A DNA stretch of 64,000 bases from Rhodosalinus sediminis (GTDB lineage: Bacteria; Pseudomonadota; Alphaproteobacteria; Rhodobacterales; Rhodobacteraceae), in NCBI RefSeq assembly GCF_003385555.1, contig NZ_QOHR01000003.1, forward strand, positions 34,775-98,774, read 5' to 3'. A model generated the notes under the pieces. The model saw only the letters and a program-made list of their open reading frames with translations. It searched no databases and was not told the origin of the DNA. A program made the position numbers and the translations under genes. Below, in pieces: positions 26,189-37,119 of the stretch (position 1 is its first letter; each line of letters begins with the position of its first letter).

Positions 26189-26695
26189 TCAGTCGCTGAA
26201 AAGCCCGACCTTCATGTCGGTCGCGGTGTAGATTTCCTTGCCGTCGGCCAGCATCCGGCCGTTCGACAGCCCGAGCTTGAGCTTGCGGTCGATGACGCGG
26301 GTGAACTCGACGATGTAGGTCACCAGCGTCGTCGCCGGCGTCACCATGTCGGTGAACTTCACCTCGCCCACGCCGAGCGCGCGGCCCCGGCCCGGCATCC
26401 CGCGCCAGCCGAGGTTGAAGCCCGTGAGCTGCCACATCGCGTCGAGCCCGAGGCAGCCGGGCATCACCGGGTCGCCCGGGAAGTGGCACTGGAAGAACCA
26501 GAGGTCCGGCGTGATGTCGAGCTCGGCGACGACGTGGCCCTTGCCGTGCGCGCCGCCGTCGGCGGAGATCTCCGTCACGCGGTCCATCATCAGCATCGGC
26601 GGCTCGGGCAGCTGCGCGTTGCCGGGGCCGAAGAGCTCGCCCCGCGCGCACTGCAGCAGGCCTTCCTTGTCGAAGCTGGTCGGATGGTCCGCCAT
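26189..26695 (-). CDS. fabA: 3-hydroxydecanoyl-ACP dehydratase/isomerase
   Basis: A 168-residue hot-dog-fold enzyme that introduces the cis double bond for unsaturated fatty acids. The active-site His71 ([13 protein letters not shown]) and Asp85 ([11 protein letters not shown]) match the E. coli residues in context. I chose MADHPTSF as start; an ATG 18 bp upstream (26713) is possible. It is divergent from irr; irr-fabA-fabB-fabI is a conserved arrangement in rhizobia and Rhodobacterales. Confidence 0.96.
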   Translation of the reverse strand: MADHPTSFDKEGLLQCARGELFGPGNAQLPEPPMLMMDRVTEISADGGAHGKGHVVAELDITPDLWFFQCHFPGDPVMPGCLGLDAMWQLTGFNLGWRGMPGRGRALGVGEVKFTDMVTPATTLVTYIVEFTRVIDRKLKLGLSNGRMLADGKEIYTATDMKVGLFSD

Positions 26696-26811
26696 TCGGG
26701 CGCGCTCCTGCATCGTGGCCTGCGTGTCGGGCAGGCTCTAGCACCCGCCCGACAGGTCCCGCAAGTGCGCTCGCCCGCCGCGGGCGCGGTCACGCCGTCG
26801 CGGGTTTGACG

Positions 26812-26841
26812 TTGAAACCTGAGGGCCGCGCACTCTATATT
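26812..26841 (+). promoter_or_regulatory. Candidate sigma-70 promoter of irr
   Basis: TTGAAA (26812-26817), an 18-bp spacer, then TATATT (26836-26841). It is the most AT-rich patch between fabA and irr. A transcript start near 26848 rules out the two more upstream ATGs as main start codons and supports the ATG at 26869. Confidence 0.6.
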
Positions 26842-26868
26842 CGGGGCATGGAGGAAAGGCCGACCGCG

Positions 26869-27285
26869 ATGACCCCCGATGCGATGGACCGAGGCGGCGC
26901 GTGGCTGGCGCGCGCGGGCGTGCGCCCGACCCGGCAGCGGCTGACGCTCGCCGCGCTGCTCGTCGGCGACGGCGACAACCGGCACGTCACCGCCGAGAGC
27001 CTCTTCGCCGCCGTGCAGCAAAGCGGCGAGAAGGTGTCGCTCGCGACCGTCTACAACACCCTCCGCGCCTTCTGCGCCGCCGGCCTCATGAAAGAGATCA
27101 CGGTGGACGGGTCGAAGAGCTACTTCGACACCAACACCCACGACCACCCGCATTTCTTCTGGGAGGACGACGGCCGCCTCTCGGACGCGCCCTCGGACGA
27201 GCTGGAGATTCGCCAGCTGCCGAGCGCGCCGGAGGGGGCCGAGATCTCCAAGGTCGACGTGGTGATCCGGCTGCGCCGCCGCTGA
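26869..27285 (+). CDS. irr: Fur-family iron response regulator Irr
   Basis: A 138-residue transcription factor. The winged-helix part (RPTRQRLTLAALLVG, then KVSLATVYNTLRAFCAAGLMKEI) is Fur-like. The Irr hallmark is the His cluster NTHDHPHFFW instead of Fur's C-terminal Cys-x2-Cys sites, which are absent. There is no N-terminal Cys-Pro heme motif like that of Bradyrhizobium Irr, as in most other alphaproteobacterial forms. The start was set downstream of the predicted promoter, with GGAGGAAAGG as ribosome-binding site; 26848 is the alternative. Confidence 0.88.
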   Translation: MTPDAMDRGGAWLARAGVRPTRQRLTLAALLVGDGDNRHVTAESLFAAVQQSGEKVSLATVYNTLRAFCAAGLMKEITVDGSKSYFDTNTHDHPHFFWEDDGRLSDAPSDELEIRQLPSAPEGAEISKVDVVIRLRRR

Positions 27286-27442
27286 GGGCGGCGCCGGGAC
27301 GCACCGGGCGCGGCTCCGTTTCATCAGCCCTTGCGAGGGGCACGCCCAAGCGGCGGGGCGCCCGCCCGCGCTGTCCGGCCCGGCCCGACCGCCCGCCTTG
27401 CGCGACCCCCCGGGGCCGTCCACCGCCCCGGGCGGCGCGCCC

Positions 27443-28807
27443 CTAGGGCGCCGCCGCCCCCGCCAGCGCGAGAAGCGGCTCGGGGTAGAGCCCGGGCAGC
27501 ACGATCAGCGCCACCGCGACGGCGAGCGTGAGCCTGGCGCCGACCGACAGCGCGGGCGCGGGGGCGGTCTCCTCTCCCTCCGGCGCGGCGAGCGCCGCGA
27601 TGCCGAAGCGCAGGTAATAGTAGAACGCCACCGCCGCGCCCACCGCCGCGGCGGCCAGGAGCGCCCAGGCCTCCGCCGCCGCGAGCGCGGAGAAGAGATA
27701 GACCTTGCCGATGAAGCCCACCGCCGGCGGCAGCCCGACCATCGACAGAAGCGCGAGGCCGAGGGCGAAACCGGCCAGCGGCTGGCGGCGCACCAGCCCG
27801 CGAAGCTCCGTCCGCGACACCCCGCCGAGCGCCGAGGCGACACAAAGCGCCGCGACGACCGCCGGCGCGTAGGCCGCGAGATAGACGAGCGTCGCCTCCC
27901 CCGCGAGCGGCCCGCCGGCGGCGAGGATCATGGCGAGATAGCCCGAATGCGCGATCGTCGAATAGCCCAGCATCCGTGCGAGGCTCTCCTGGCGGATCGC
28001 CACGATGTTGCCGAGGAGCGCCGCCGCCGCCCCCGCCGCGCCGAGGCCGAGCGCCCAGACCGCGCCGCCCGGCGCGACCTCAGCGAGGCGCAGGAGCGCG
28101 ACGCCCGTGGCGACCTTGGAGAGCGCCCCGGCGAGCGCCGACGCCGAGGCCGGCGCGCCCGAGAAGAGGTCCGGCACCCACATGTGGAAGGGCGCGAGCG
28201 AGAACTTGAAGGCGAGCCCCGCCAGGAGGAGCGCCCCGCCCACCGCGGCGAGGCCGCCGCTCCCGCCCCAGTCGGCGAGCGCGAGCGAGCCGCTCCCCGC
28301 GAAGGCGAAGGCCGCGCCGAGCAGCAGCGTCGCCGCGCTGACGCCGCCCATGAGGAAGAGCTTGTAGCCCGCCTCGGCCGCCGGCGCGCTGCGCGGCATC
28401 AGGGTGAGCGCGACCATGGCGAGCGTCGTGATCTCGAGCCCGAGGATCAGCGCCGCGCCGTTCGTCGCCCCCGCGAGCGCCACGCCCCCGCTCGTGGCCA
28501 GCGCGACCAGCGCCGGCCCCTCGCGCGCGCCGTCCTCGTCGCGCACGAAGGCGAGGATGCCGAGCCCGGCGAGCAGCGCGAGCGCCGCCCCGAGCCGCGC
28601 CAGCGCGTCGTCGGCGAGGAGCGCGTAGGCCGGCGCGGGTGCCGCCCCGGCGCGCAGCGCGACGAGGGCGAGCGCCGCCGCCATCAGCGTCGCCGTCGTG
28701 CCACGGATCGCGCGCAGCGGCGCCACGGGCGCCATCGCCATCGCGGCGATCCCGGCGACCCCGGTCAGCGCCAGCGGCCCGAGCGAGAGAAGCGCCGCGC
28801 CCGTCAT
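27443..28807 (-). CDS. nuoN: NADH-quinone oxidoreductase subunit N
   Basis: A 454-residue antiporter-like membrane subunit of complex I, with about 14 helices. Family motifs: LGLEITTLAMVALTLMPR (conserved Glu of helix 5), FKFSLAPFHMWVPDLFSGAP (Lys of helix 7) and GYSTIAHSGYLAM. The start overlaps the nuoM stop as ATGA. It is the last gene of the operon. A 157-bp gap with no obvious T-tract terminator separates it from irr. Confidence 0.95.
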   Translation of the reverse strand: MTGAALLSLGPLALTGVAGIAAMAMAPVAPLRAIRGTTATLMAAALALVALRAGAAPAPAYALLADDALARLGAALALLAGLGILAFVRDEDGAREGPALVALATSGGVALAGATNGAALILGLEITTLAMVALTLMPRSAPAAEAGYKLFLMGGVSAATLLLGAAFAFAGSGSLALADWGGSGGLAAVGGALLLAGLAFKFSLAPFHMWVPDLFSGAPASASALAGALSKVATGVALLRLAEVAPGGAVWALGLGAAGAAAALLGNIVAIRQESLARMLGYSTIAHSGYLAMILAAGGPLAGEATLVYLAAYAPAVVAALCVASALGGVSRTELRGLVRRQPLAGFALGLALLSMVGLPPAVGFIGKVYLFSALAAAEAWALLAAAAVGAAVAFYYYLRFGIAALAAPEGEETAPAPALSVGARLTLAVAVALIVLPGLYPEPLLALAGAAAP

Positions 28808-30261
28808 GGCTGCACGACGATCAGGGGCTGAAGCGCGGCCTCCACGGCCGTCCAGAGCCAGCCGATCAGGAGCTGCGGGAAGAGCCCGAAGACCAGCGCG
28901 CAGAGCCCGAGGATCGCGATCGGCCAGAGCTCGTAGCGGTGCAGGTCCGGCGCGTTCTCCACCGCCGGCTTCGGCGCGCCGAAGGCGATGCCGCCGATCA
29001 GCCGCGTGGCGTAGACCACAGAGACCACGAGCGAGACGAGCGCGATCGCGGCGAAGACCCAGTTGACCTGGAACATGCCGGTGATGACCAGCGCCTCGCC
29101 GAGGAAGTTCGCCGTCCCCGGCATGGCGAGCGCCGCGGCGAAGAAGAGCGCGAAGGAGGTGGCGAAGGCCGGCGCCGTCTTCTGCAGGCCGCCCAGCTCG
29201 CGCAGGTCGCGGGTGCCCGTGCGGTGCTGCAGCGCCCCGATCAGCAGGAAGAGCGCCGAGGAGGAGAAGGCGTGCGCGATCATCTCGACGCCCGCGCCGA
29301 TCAGCGCGAAGTGCACCCCGCCGCAGACGCCCATCAGCACGATGCTCATGTGCGCGACCGAGGTGTAGGCCACGAGCCGCTTCGCGTCCGTCTGCCCGCA
29401 GGCGAGGATGCCGCCGTAGACCACCCCGAAGGCGCCGAGCGCCATGCCCCAGCCGGCGAGCGCCATGAGCGCGTCGGGAAAGAGCATCGGCGGAAAGCGG
29501 AAGAGCCCGTAGGCGCCCGTCTTGAGCAGAAGCCCGGCGAGCAGGATCGAGCCCGCCGTCGGCGCCTGCGTGTGCGCGTCGGGCAGCCAGGCGTGGAAGG
29601 GCGGCACCGGCAGCTTGACCATGAAGGCGAGCGCGAAGCCGAGCAGGAGCAGGATCTGCGCGGTCTCGGAATACTCCGTCTCGGCCAGCGCGAAGGCGTC
29701 GAAGGTCACCGGGTCCGAGGTGGCGCCCATCCAGAACACCGCCGCCAGCAGCCCGAGGCCCGCCACCGCGTTGAAGACGAGGAACTTGATCGCCGCCGCC
29801 TCGCGGTCGCCGTGGCCCCAGAGCGCGATCAGCAGGAAGGCCGGCACGATCATCAGCTCCCAGAAGAAGGCGAAGATCAGCAGGTCGAACGACAGGAACA
29901 CCCCGTTCGCCGCCGCCACCGTCCAGCAGATCGCGGCGTGAAAGAGCGCCGAGCGATGCGTGACGTGCCACGAGATGAAGACCGAGATGATGCCGAGCCC
30001 CGAGGAGATCGCCAGCATCGCCGCCGTCAGCCCGTCCATCGCCAGCAGCACCTGGATGCCGAAGGAGGGCGCCCAGTCGGCCCGGTAGAAGGCGAGCCAG
30101 CGCCCGTCGTCGCCGAGGGCGACCCCCGCCGCGAGCGCCGCCAGCGTGGCCGCCATCGCCGCGATCGCCACCCAGCGCTCGCGGTCGCGGCCCGTTCGCG
30201 CCGCCAGAAGCGCGGCGAAGCCGCCGAAGAACGGAAGCAGTAGCTGCGCGATCAGCGCCAT
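28804..30261 (-). CDS. nuoM: NADH-quinone oxidoreductase subunit M
   Basis: A 485-residue antiporter-like complex I subunit. FAFFWELMIVPAFLLI (conserved Glu), MVKLPVPPFHAWLPDAHTQAPTAG split over helices 7-8, and AYTSVAHMSIVLMG identify NuoM. I chose MALIAQLLLPFF as start, overlapping the nuoL stop by 10 nt with GGGGGATG upstream; an ATG 12 bp further up (30273) is possible. Confidence 0.95.
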   Translation of the reverse strand: MALIAQLLLPFFGGFAALLAARTGRDRERWVAIAAMAATLAALAAGVALGDDGRWLAFYRADWAPSFGIQVLLAMDGLTAAMLAISSGLGIISVFISWHVTHRSALFHAAICWTVAAANGVFLSFDLLIFAFFWELMIVPAFLLIALWGHGDREAAAIKFLVFNAVAGLGLLAAVFWMGATSDPVTFDAFALAETEYSETAQILLLLGFALAFMVKLPVPPFHAWLPDAHTQAPTAGSILLAGLLLKTGAYGLFRFPPMLFPDALMALAGWGMALGAFGVVYGGILACGQTDAKRLVAYTSVAHMSIVLMGVCGGVHFALIGAGVEMIAHAFSSSALFLLIGALQHRTGTRDLRELGGLQKTAPAFATSFALFFAAALAMPGTANFLGEALVITGMFQVNWVFAAIALVSLVVSVVYATRLIGGIAFGAPKPAVENAPDLHRYELWPIAILGLCALVFGLFPQLLIGWLWTAVEAALQPLIVVQP

Positions 30262-32255
30262 GTCATCCCCCATCCGATCAAGAGAAGCGCGGCGAGCCCG
30301 AGGGCCAGCGCCAGCGCGTAGTCGCGCACCCGGCCCGTCTGGAGCCGCCGCGCGCGTTCGGCGGCCCGCCCGATGCCGCGGGCGCCCTGCATCCAGGCCA
30401 TGTCCATCCGGTCCGGCGAGAAGGGCAGCAGCAGGGCGCGCCAGACCCAGAGCCCGAGCACGACCGTCGCCTGTCCCACCGGGTCGGAGGTCGCGCCCTC
30501 CGGCTGCCGGGCGTGGCGCACCGCGCCCTCGAGCTCGCGCTCGACGCCCTCGGTCCCGCGCCCCGGCGCGACGACGCGGGTGACCCATTCGCCGCGCCCG
30601 CCCGAGAGGCGCCGCACGAACCGCCGGTAGGGCCGCACGAGAAGCGCGTAATAGCGCGCGTCCATCTGCAGCCCGGCGCGCAGACGCCGCGCCCGCGCCA
30701 CGCGCCCGGCGAGCGCCGGCAGGAAGGTCACCGCGGCCGATCCCGCGATCCCGAGCAGCGCCGCCGCGGCCCCGGCGAGCTCGACCCAGAGCGCGGGATG
30801 CGGCGGGTGCCCGCCCAGAAGCTCGGTCAGCGGCTTCACGCCGAGCCCCCCGGCGAGCGCCAGCACGGCCAGCACCACGAGCGGCCCGACGGCGAGCCAG
30901 CTCTCGCGCCCGCGCGGCGTCTCGGTCTCAGGCGCGCGCAGCGCGGTGAAGACCGGGCGGAAGGCGTAGACCGCCGTCAGCGCCGCTGCGGTCAGCCCCA
31001 CCGCCCAGACGCCGAGGCCGAGCCAGCCCGCCTCGAAGGCCGAGGCGAGGATCGCCTCCTTCGACCACCACCCGGCGGTGACGAGCGGCAGACCGGCGAG
31101 CGAGGCCGCCCCGGCGGCGAAGGCCGCGAAGGAGATCGGCGCGCGCCGCGCCGTGCCGCGCAGCGCCGCGATCGAGGTGCCGCCCGCGCCGGCGTGCGCG
31201 AGCACCCCCGAGGCCATGAAAAGAAGCGATTTGAAGAGCGCGTGCACGACGAAATGCGCCATCGCCACCGCCGGCACGCCGACGCCCACGGCGACGAGCA
31301 TGTAGCCGATCTGGCTGATCGAGGAATAGGCGAGCAGCCGCTTCACGTCGGTCTGCGCCACCGCCGAGGCCGCCCCGAAGAGCGCGGTGACGACGCCCGC
31401 CACGGCCGTCGCCGCGGCGACGCTGTCGTTCGCCGCGAGCACCGGCGCGAAGCGCGCCAGCAGCACAGCGCCTGCGGCGACCATGGTGGCCGAGTGCAGA
31501 AGCGCCGAGACCGGCGTCGGCCCCGCCATCGCCGTGGGCAGCCACGTGTGGAAGGGAAACTGCGCCGACTTGCCCATCGCGCCCACGAGCAGGAGCGCCG
31601 CGATCAGCGGGCCGCGCGCGGTGTCGAGCGCCGCGCCCGCCGGGATCAGCTCGGCGAGGCGCACGGAGCCGGCCTCGAGGAACAGCAGCAGAAGCCCCGC
31701 GAGCAGCGCCGCGTCGGCGATGCGCGTGATGACGAAGGCCTTCTGCCCGGCCGCGAAGGCCCGCGGCGAGGTCATGTTGTAGGAGATCAGGAAGAAGGAG
31801 CAGAGCCCCATCAACTCCCAGCCGAGGAAGAAGGTGATCGAGTCGGCCGCGAGCACCATCGACAGCATGCCCGCCTGAAAGAGGTTCATCAGCGCGAAGA
31901 ACCGCCGCAGGTCGGCGTTGCGCGCGCCCGACATGTAATCGAGCGCGTAGATCAGCACGCAGGCCGAGACGAAGGTCACCGTCAGCGCCGTCACCGCGCT
32001 CAGCGTGTCGAGCCCGACGGCCAGCGCGACCTCGTAGTTGCCGACGTGGAGCGTGAAGATCGGCGCGATCTGGTCGCCCCAGAACTTCGTGAGATGGGCG
32101 AGCGCCATCGGCGCCATCACCACGAGCGGCGCGCAGCCCGCCACCAGCGCCGCCGCGCGCACCGCGCGCCGGTCGAGCCGGTAGGGATCGAGCGCCAGCA
32201 GCACGAAGCCCGCGAGCGGCGGCGTCGGCACCAGAAGGAGAAGGTATGCCAGCAT
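30252..32255 (-). CDS. nuoL: NADH-quinone oxidoreductase subunit L
   Basis: A 667-residue complex I subunit with ~16 membrane helices, including the long lateral helix at the C-terminus. Motifs: FFLGWELMGLCSFFLISY (conserved Glu), QFPFHTWLPTAMAGPTPVSA (Lys/His region), AYSSISQIGYMLVAVG and HALFKSLLFMASG. It starts 2 bp after the nuoK stop, one of only two operon junctions without an ATGA overlap. Confidence 0.96.
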   Translation of the reverse strand: MLAYLLLLVPTPPLAGFVLLALDPYRLDRRAVRAAALVAGCAPLVVMAPMALAHLTKFWGDQIAPIFTLHVGNYEVALAVGLDTLSAVTALTVTFVSACVLIYALDYMSGARNADLRRFFALMNLFQAGMLSMVLAADSITFFLGWELMGLCSFFLISYNMTSPRAFAAGQKAFVITRIADAALLAGLLLLFLEAGSVRLAELIPAGAALDTARGPLIAALLLVGAMGKSAQFPFHTWLPTAMAGPTPVSALLHSATMVAAGAVLLARFAPVLAANDSVAAATAVAGVVTALFGAASAVAQTDVKRLLAYSSISQIGYMLVAVGVGVPAVAMAHFVVHALFKSLLFMASGVLAHAGAGGTSIAALRGTARRAPISFAAFAAGAASLAGLPLVTAGWWSKEAILASAFEAGWLGLGVWAVGLTAAALTAVYAFRPVFTALRAPETETPRGRESWLAVGPLVVLAVLALAGGLGVKPLTELLGGHPPHPALWVELAGAAAALLGIAGSAAVTFLPALAGRVARARRLRAGLQMDARYYALLVRPYRRFVRRLSGGRGEWVTRVVAPGRGTEGVERELEGAVRHARQPEGATSDPVGQATVVLGLWVWRALLLPFSPDRMDMAWMQGARGIGRAAERARRLQTGRVRDYALALALGLAALLLIGWGMTWR

Positions 32256-32257
32256 CG

Positions 32258-32560
32258 CTACCCCCTCAGCCGCCGCGCGGCGTCGGCGTCGCCGTCGCCC
32301 GCGTCACGGCGAAGCTGCAGGTAGATCGCCAGCCCGAGCGCCACCTCCGCCGCGGCGAGCGCCAGCACGATCAGGAACATCGCCGTGCCCTCGACCATGC
32401 CGTGATGCGCCCCCGCCGCCACGAAGGCGAGCGCCGGACCGGCCAGCATGATCTCGAGCGAAATGAGCTGCATCAGGATCGTGCGCCGCGCGAGTACGCC
32501 GAAAAGCCCCGCCGCGAAAAGCCCCGCCGCGATGGCGAGCAGGACGCTCACCCCCGTCAT
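32258..32560 (-). CDS. nuoK: NADH-quinone oxidoreductase subunit K
   Basis: A 100-residue complex I membrane subunit with three helices. The two conserved membrane glutamates are in ISLEIMLAGPALAF and AAAEVALGLAIYLQL. The length is normal. The ATG overlaps the nuoJ stop by 4 nt. Confidence 0.94.
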   Translation of the reverse strand: MTGVSVLLAIAAGLFAAGLFGVLARRTILMQLISLEIMLAGPALAFVAAGAHHGMVEGTAMFLIVLALAAAEVALGLAIYLQLRRDAGDGDADAARRLRG

Positions 32561-33054
32561 GGCCTGCCCCCTTTCTGCCGGCGGCGCAGGACGCGCACGC
32601 CGATCATCCCGGCGATCAGGAGGAGCGACAGGAGCTCCGTCACCACCGCCCAGTCGCCGAACATCAACCGCCCGAGCGCCGCCGCGCCCGCCGGCGCCGG
32701 CGCGCCTGCCCCCGCGCCGCCGAGGCGCAGGAGCATCGGCACCAGCGCGAGCGCCGCCACCGCCGCGGGCAGCTGCCAGGCGCCCGCGAAGAGCGCCCGC
32801 TCGCGCGCGCGGGCCGCCGCGCCCGCCTCCACCGTCATCACGACGAAGACGAAGACGGCCACCACCGCGCCCGCGTAGATCAGGAGCTGGATCGCCCCCG
32901 CGAAGGGCGCGGCGAGCGCGAAGAACGCCGCCGCCAGCGCCACGAGCGCGCCCAGCAGCAGGAGAAGCGCGTGCACGACCGAATCCCGCGTGACCGCGAG
33001 CGCCGCCGCGGCGAGGGCGAGCGCCCCCGCCCAGATCGCGATGGCCCAGCTCAT
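32557..33054 (-). CDS. nuoJ: NADH-quinone oxidoreductase subunit J
   Basis: A 165-residue complex I membrane subunit with five helices. The conserved helix-3 segment is [20 protein letters not shown], where the pi-bulge Tyr lies. The sequence is very Ala-rich, which blurs alignment, but gene order fixes its identity. Its start and stop both overlap neighbours as ATGA. Confidence 0.93.
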   Translation of the reverse strand: MSWAIAIWAGALALAAAALAVTRDSVVHALLLLLGALVALAAAFFALAAPFAGAIQLLIYAGAVVAVFVFVVMTVEAGAAARARERALFAGAWQLPAAVAALALVPMLLRLGGAGAGAPAPAGAAALGRLMFGDWAVVTELLSLLLIAGMIGVRVLRRRQKGGRP

Positions 33055-33566
33055 GGCGTTAGGTCCTTCAGATCGACGGGCGCCGCCTCGTCCTCGGCCG
33101 CGCCCTTGTCCTTGCCGCCGATCGCCTTCCCGGCGACCGACCAGTAGCGATAGCCCTTCTGCTTGCCCTGACCCGCGATCAGCAGGTCGGCCTTGTCGTG
33201 AACGAGGCTCTCGCGCGCGTAGTCCGCGGTCTCGAAGTCGGGCGTCAGCTGGATCGCCTGCGTCGGGCAGGCCTCCTCGCAGAAGCCGCAGAAGATGCAG
33301 CGCGCGAAGTTGATGCGGAAGGTCTCGGGATACCAGCGCCCGTCGTCCGTCTCGCCCTTGACCACGTCGATGCAGTCCACCGGGCAGGCCGCCGCGCAGA
33401 GGTTGCAGGCCACGCAGCGCTCCTGCCCGTCCGGATCGCGGGTGAGCACGATGCGCGCGCGGTAGCGCGCCGGCAGCTCCGGTTTCACCTCCGGGTAGCC
33501 GGCGGTGTACTTGCGCGTCGCGAGCTTGGCGCCGATGCGCCCGAGGCTTTCGAGAATGCCCTTCAT
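33051..33566 (-). CDS. nuoI: NADH-quinone oxidoreductase subunit I (2x 4Fe-4S)
   Basis: A 171-residue peripheral subunit that carries clusters N6a and N6b. The two binding motifs are [12 protein letters not shown] and [12 protein letters not shown]. The C-terminal tail beyond about residue 135 (acidic, Lys-rich) is variable in the family. It passes electrons from the NuoG side toward NuoB. Confidence 0.96.
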   Translation of the reverse strand: MKGILESLGRIGAKLATRKYTAGYPEVKPELPARYRARIVLTRDPDGQERCVACNLCAAACPVDCIDVVKGETDDGRWYPETFRINFARCIFCGFCEEACPTQAIQLTPDFETADYARESLVHDKADLLIAGQGKQKGYRYWSVAGKAIGGKDKGAAEDEAAPVDLKDLTP

Positions 33567-34519
33567 GCGCCCCCCTTCAGGACCACGACGGCCCCCGTCG
33601 CGAGCAGGTTCACCAGCGCGAGCGGCAGCGCGGCCTTCCACGCGAAGGCGACGAGCTGGTCGTAGCGCGGCCGCGGCAGCACCGCCCGGATCCAGATGAA
33701 GGCGAGCGCCAGCAGCCCCGTCTTGAGCCCGAACCACACCGGCGCCGGCAGCCACGGCCCGAGCCAGCCGCCGAGGAAAAGCGTCGTCGCCAGCGCCGCC
33801 ACCAAGAGCACGGCAAGGTATTCGCCGAGAAAGAAGAGCGCGAAGCTCATGCCGGAGTATTCCGTCATGAAGCCCGCCACGAGGTCCTGCTCGCTCTCCT
33901 GCAGGTCGAAGGGCAGCCGGTGCGCCGCGGCGATCCCCGCGATGGCGAAGAGCGCCGCGCCCAGCGGCTGGAGCGCCACGAACCAGAGCCCCTCCTGCGC
34001 GGCGACGATCGCGCCGAGCTCGAGCGAGCCGGCGAGCATCACGACGCCCATCAGCGAGAGCCCGAAGAAGGCCTCGTAGGAGAGCATCTGCGCCGCCGCC
34101 CTGAGCCCGCCGAGCATGGCGTAGCGGTTGCGCGAGGCCCAGGCGCCGAGCACCATCGCGTAGACGGTGAGCGCCAGCATCGCGAGGATGAAGATCACGC
34201 CCACGTCGAGCGCGGCGAGCGTCCAGCCCGGCGCGACGGCGACCACCGCGAAGCCCGCGAGGACCGGCGTCGCTGCCAGCGCGGGCGCGATGCGGAAGGT
34301 CAGACGGTCGCCTCCCGGGGGCACCTCGTCGGCCTTGAACATCAGCTTCACCGTGTCGGCGATCCACTGGAAGAAGCCGAAGGGGCCGACGCGATTGGGG
34401 CCGAGCCGCTCCTGGAAGAAGCCGAGGCCGCGCCGCTCGACCCAAGTGAAGACGCCCGCCGCGACGAGAAGCGCCATGATCATGACGAGCGAGAGCCAGA
34501 GGGTGACGAGAACGCTCAT
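33563..34519 (-). CDS. nuoH: NADH-quinone oxidoreductase subunit H
   Basis: A 318-residue membrane subunit that forms much of the quinone chamber. Signatures: [49 protein letters not shown] and [19 protein letters not shown] (with the conserved Glu cluster), then [16 protein letters not shown]. The ATG overlaps the nuoG stop. Confidence 0.96.
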   Translation of the reverse strand: MSVLVTLWLSLVMIMALLVAAGVFTWVERRGLGFFQERLGPNRVGPFGFFQWIADTVKLMFKADEVPPGGDRLTFRIAPALAATPVLAGFAVVAVAPGWTLAALDVGVIFILAMLALTVYAMVLGAWASRNRYAMLGGLRAAAQMLSYEAFFGLSLMGVVMLAGSLELGAIVAAQEGLWFVALQPLGAALFAIAGIAAAHRLPFDLQESEQDLVAGFMTEYSGMSFALFFLGEYLAVLLVAALATTLFLGGWLGPWLPAPVWFGLKTGLLALAFIWIRAVLPRPRYDQLVAFAWKAALPLALVNLLATGAVVVLKGGA

Positions 34520-37119
34520 GACGCCGCCTCCACCGTGACCGGGGCGCGCGCGCCGCGCGGCAGGACGCGCCCGACGGAGGCCGCGACGTGCCCGCGCGGA
34601 ACGTCCCCGTCGAGCGTGAGCGCCACCGGCGCGGCGCCCGCCACCGCGACCGGCATGCCCGCGGCGAGCCCGCGCGCAGCCGCGTCCTCGGGGTGGAGCG
34701 CGACGACCGGCGCCGGGCAGCGATCGGCCAGACGCGCCGCGCGGCGGAAGAGCTCGTCGCCCGCGAAGGGATCGTCGAGGGCGAGCGGGATCAGCCCCGC
34801 GCCCGTCGCGGCGTCCTCGGGCACCGACGCCGTCTCCCGCGCGGGCGCGTCGACCCCTTGCAGCACGAAGGCGCCCGGGTCGCCCGCCTTGAGGGGCCCG
34901 CGCGGCCCGTCGGTCACGCGCGGCGCCGCGCTCGCGGAATGGAGGCCGGGCACGGCGTAGCCGGTGCGCAGCGCCGGCGGCGCGTCCGTCCCGTGCGCGC
35001 CCTCCATCGAGAAGGCGAGCGGCGCGTCGGTGTCCCGCGCCGGCGTGCCCTCCGGCACCCGCCCGGCGAGGTCGTGCGCCGTGCGCCCCGACATGCGCCA
35101 GGGCGCGCGCGCCACCTGCCCGAGCGGCAGGCGATGCGCGGCGTCGGGCGCGGCCGCCCGCGCGGGGGCGAGCTGCGGCAGATCGGCGGCCATCGCCGCC
35201 AGCATGTCGTCGAGCGTCTCCCACGCCGGGGCCGCGGCGCAGAGATCGCGGATCGCGCGCCAGCCGGCGGAGCGGCCGTTCGGGACGGCCGCGAAGCTGC
35301 GCTGCGCGCGGCCCTCGTGGTTGACGAAGGTGCCCGCCGCCTCGGACCAGTCCGCCACCGGCAGGACGATATCGGCGCGCCGGATTGTCTCGGTCTCGGC
35401 GCTGTCGAGCGCGACGACCGTCTCGGCGGCGGCGAAAAGCCGCTCGACGAGCTCGGCTTCGGCACGCTCGAAGAGGTCGGCCTCGGCGATGACGGCGGTC
35501 CGCGCCTGCCCCGCCTCCAGCGCGGCGACGGCGCCTTCGAGGCCGCCCGCGCCGGTCAGGGCGAGGCCGAGGCTGTTCGCCTCCGGCGGGAAGAGGGCGA
35601 GGCGCGCGCCGTCGCCCAGCGCCTCGGCGAGCGCCCCGGCGGCCTCCACGAGCGCGCCATCGGCGCCCACGACGATGAGCGGACGTTCCGCGCCGTGGAG
35701 CGCCCGGGCGATCCCGGCCGCCTCTTCGTCCGCCGCCGCGCCGCCCAGCGCCGCGGCGACGGCACGGCCGAGCGGGGCGATCTCCTCCGGCGCGCGGCGC
35801 AGCGCCCATGTCGCCACGTCGTCGAGCGCATCCGGCATCGGCGTGACGAGCGCGATGGGCGTCTTCCGCCCCTCGCCCGCCCCTCGCGCGGCGTTGTCGA
35901 GCCAGGCGGGCACGCCCTTCTCGGCGGCGAGCGCGTCGGCCGCGCCCCGCGCCGTCTGGCGCAGCGCGAGCGCCGCGCGCGGCGCGACGCCCGTGAGGTC
36001 CGCGCCCAGCACGAGCACGGCGTCGGCCTGCTCCATCTCCTTGAGCGAGGCGGCGCGCCCGGTGGCGAGCCACGCGGCCATGCGCCCGACCGCGCGCGCC
36101 TCGCGCTCCGGCACGGCGGCGAAGAACCGCTCCGGCCCCACCAGATGCCGGAGCGCCGCGTTGGTCTCGAGGCTCGCACGCGGCGAGCCGAGGCCCACCG
36201 CGCCCTGCGCCAGCGCCGCGCGCGCCGCGGCCGTGGCCTCGGCCACCGGCGCGGCCGTGCCGCCGACGCGCGCCGCGTCGAGCCTGTCCTCGGTCACGTG
36301 AAGCGTCCCGAAGCGGCCCCGGTCGCAGATGAAATGCCCGTTGATCGCCCCGTGATAGCGGTTCTGCACGCGCCGCACGCGCCCGTCGCGCTCGGCGGCG
36401 AAGAGGTTGCAGCCCACGGAACAGCCCGTGCAGATCACCGGCGTCGCGGCCATGTCCCACTTGCGCGCGTAGGTCTCCGACCAGCCCTTGTCGTTGAAGA
36501 CGCCGGTCGGGCAGACTTCCGCGAGGTTGCCGGCGAAGGGGCTTTCGAGCGGCCCGTCCTCGTAGCGGCCGAAATAGACCCGGTCGTGCGCGCCGAAGAC
36601 GTCGAGATCGCGGCCGCCCGCATAGCCCCGGTAGAACCGCGTGCAGCGGTAGCAGGCGATGCAGCGGTTCATCTCGTGCGTCAGCAGCGGCCCGAGGTCC
36701 TGATTGCGGTGGGTGCGCTTGGTGAAGCGGTAGCGGCGGCGGTGGTGGCCGGTCGCCACGGTCATGTCCTGCAGGTGGCAGGCGCCGCCTTCCTCGCAGA
36801 CGGCGCAGTCGTGCGGGTGGTTGACCATCAGCCACTCGATCACGCGGGCGCGCATCTCGTAGGCCTCGGGATCGGCCAGTTCGACGCGCTGGCCCTCGGC
36901 CACCGGCGTCATGCAGGCCATCTCGATCCGGCCCGTCGTATCCTCCGCCCCGTCGTGGACGCGCACCGCGCAAAGGCGGCAGGCGCCCACCGAGCCGAGC
37001 GCGGCGTGCCAGCAGAAATGCGGCACGTCCACACCGAGGCCGAGGGACGCCGAGAGCAGGTCCTGCCCCGCCTCCACCTCGCGCTCGATGCCGTCGATGG
37101 TCAGGCGCACCTTGCTCAT
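34516..37119 (-). CDS. nuoG: NADH-quinone oxidoreductase subunit G (long, E. coli-like form)
   Basis: An 867-residue iron-sulphur subunit. In order: 2Fe-2S N1b (ACRLCAVRV region); N5 with His ([18 protein letters not shown]); N4 ([13 protein letters not shown] ... CPTG); and a fourth set CTGCSVGCN ... ICDRGRFG, the N7 site seen in E. coli and Thermus. After this comes a long molybdopterin-oxidoreductase-like domain without molybdenum ligands. The usual alphaproteobacterial (Paracoccus-type) subunit is about 670-690 residues and lacks N7, so this belongs to the other lineage. Confidence 0.95.
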   Translation of the reverse strand: MSKVRLTIDGIEREVEAGQDLLSASLGLGVDVPHFCWHAALGSVGACRLCAVRVHDGAEDTTGRIEMACMTPVAEGQRVELADPEAYEMRARVIEWLMVNHPHDCAVCEEGGACHLQDMTVATGHHRRRYRFTKRTHRNQDLGPLLTHEMNRCIACYRCTRFYRGYAGGRDLDVFGAHDRVYFGRYEDGPLESPFAGNLAEVCPTGVFNDKGWSETYARKWDMAATPVICTGCSVGCNLFAAERDGRVRRVQNRYHGAINGHFICDRGRFGTLHVTEDRLDAARVGGTAAPVAEATAAARAALAQGAVGLGSPRASLETNAALRHLVGPERFFAAVPEREARAVGRMAAWLATGRAASLKEMEQADAVLVLGADLTGVAPRAALALRQTARGAADALAAEKGVPAWLDNAARGAGEGRKTPIALVTPMPDALDDVATWALRRAPEEIAPLGRAVAAALGGAAADEEAAGIARALHGAERPLIVVGADGALVEAAGALAEALGDGARLALFPPEANSLGLALTGAGGLEGAVAALEAGQARTAVIAEADLFERAEAELVERLFAAAETVVALDSAETETIRRADIVLPVADWSEAAGTFVNHEGRAQRSFAAVPNGRSAGWRAIRDLCAAAPAWETLDDMLAAMAADLPQLAPARAAAPDAAHRLPLGQVARAPWRMSGRTAHDLAGRVPEGTPARDTDAPLAFSMEGAHGTDAPPALRTGYAVPGLHSASAAPRVTDGPRGPLKAGDPGAFVLQGVDAPARETASVPEDAATGAGLIPLALDDPFAGDELFRRAARLADRCPAPVVALHPEDAAARGLAAGMPVAVAGAAPVALTLDGDVPRGHVAASVGRVLPRGARAPVTVEAAS

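Noticed and set aside
28639..32324. Long plus-strand frames opposite nuoL, nuoM and nuoN
   Set aside because: Arg/Glu-rich antisense shadows without start signals or recognisable domains.
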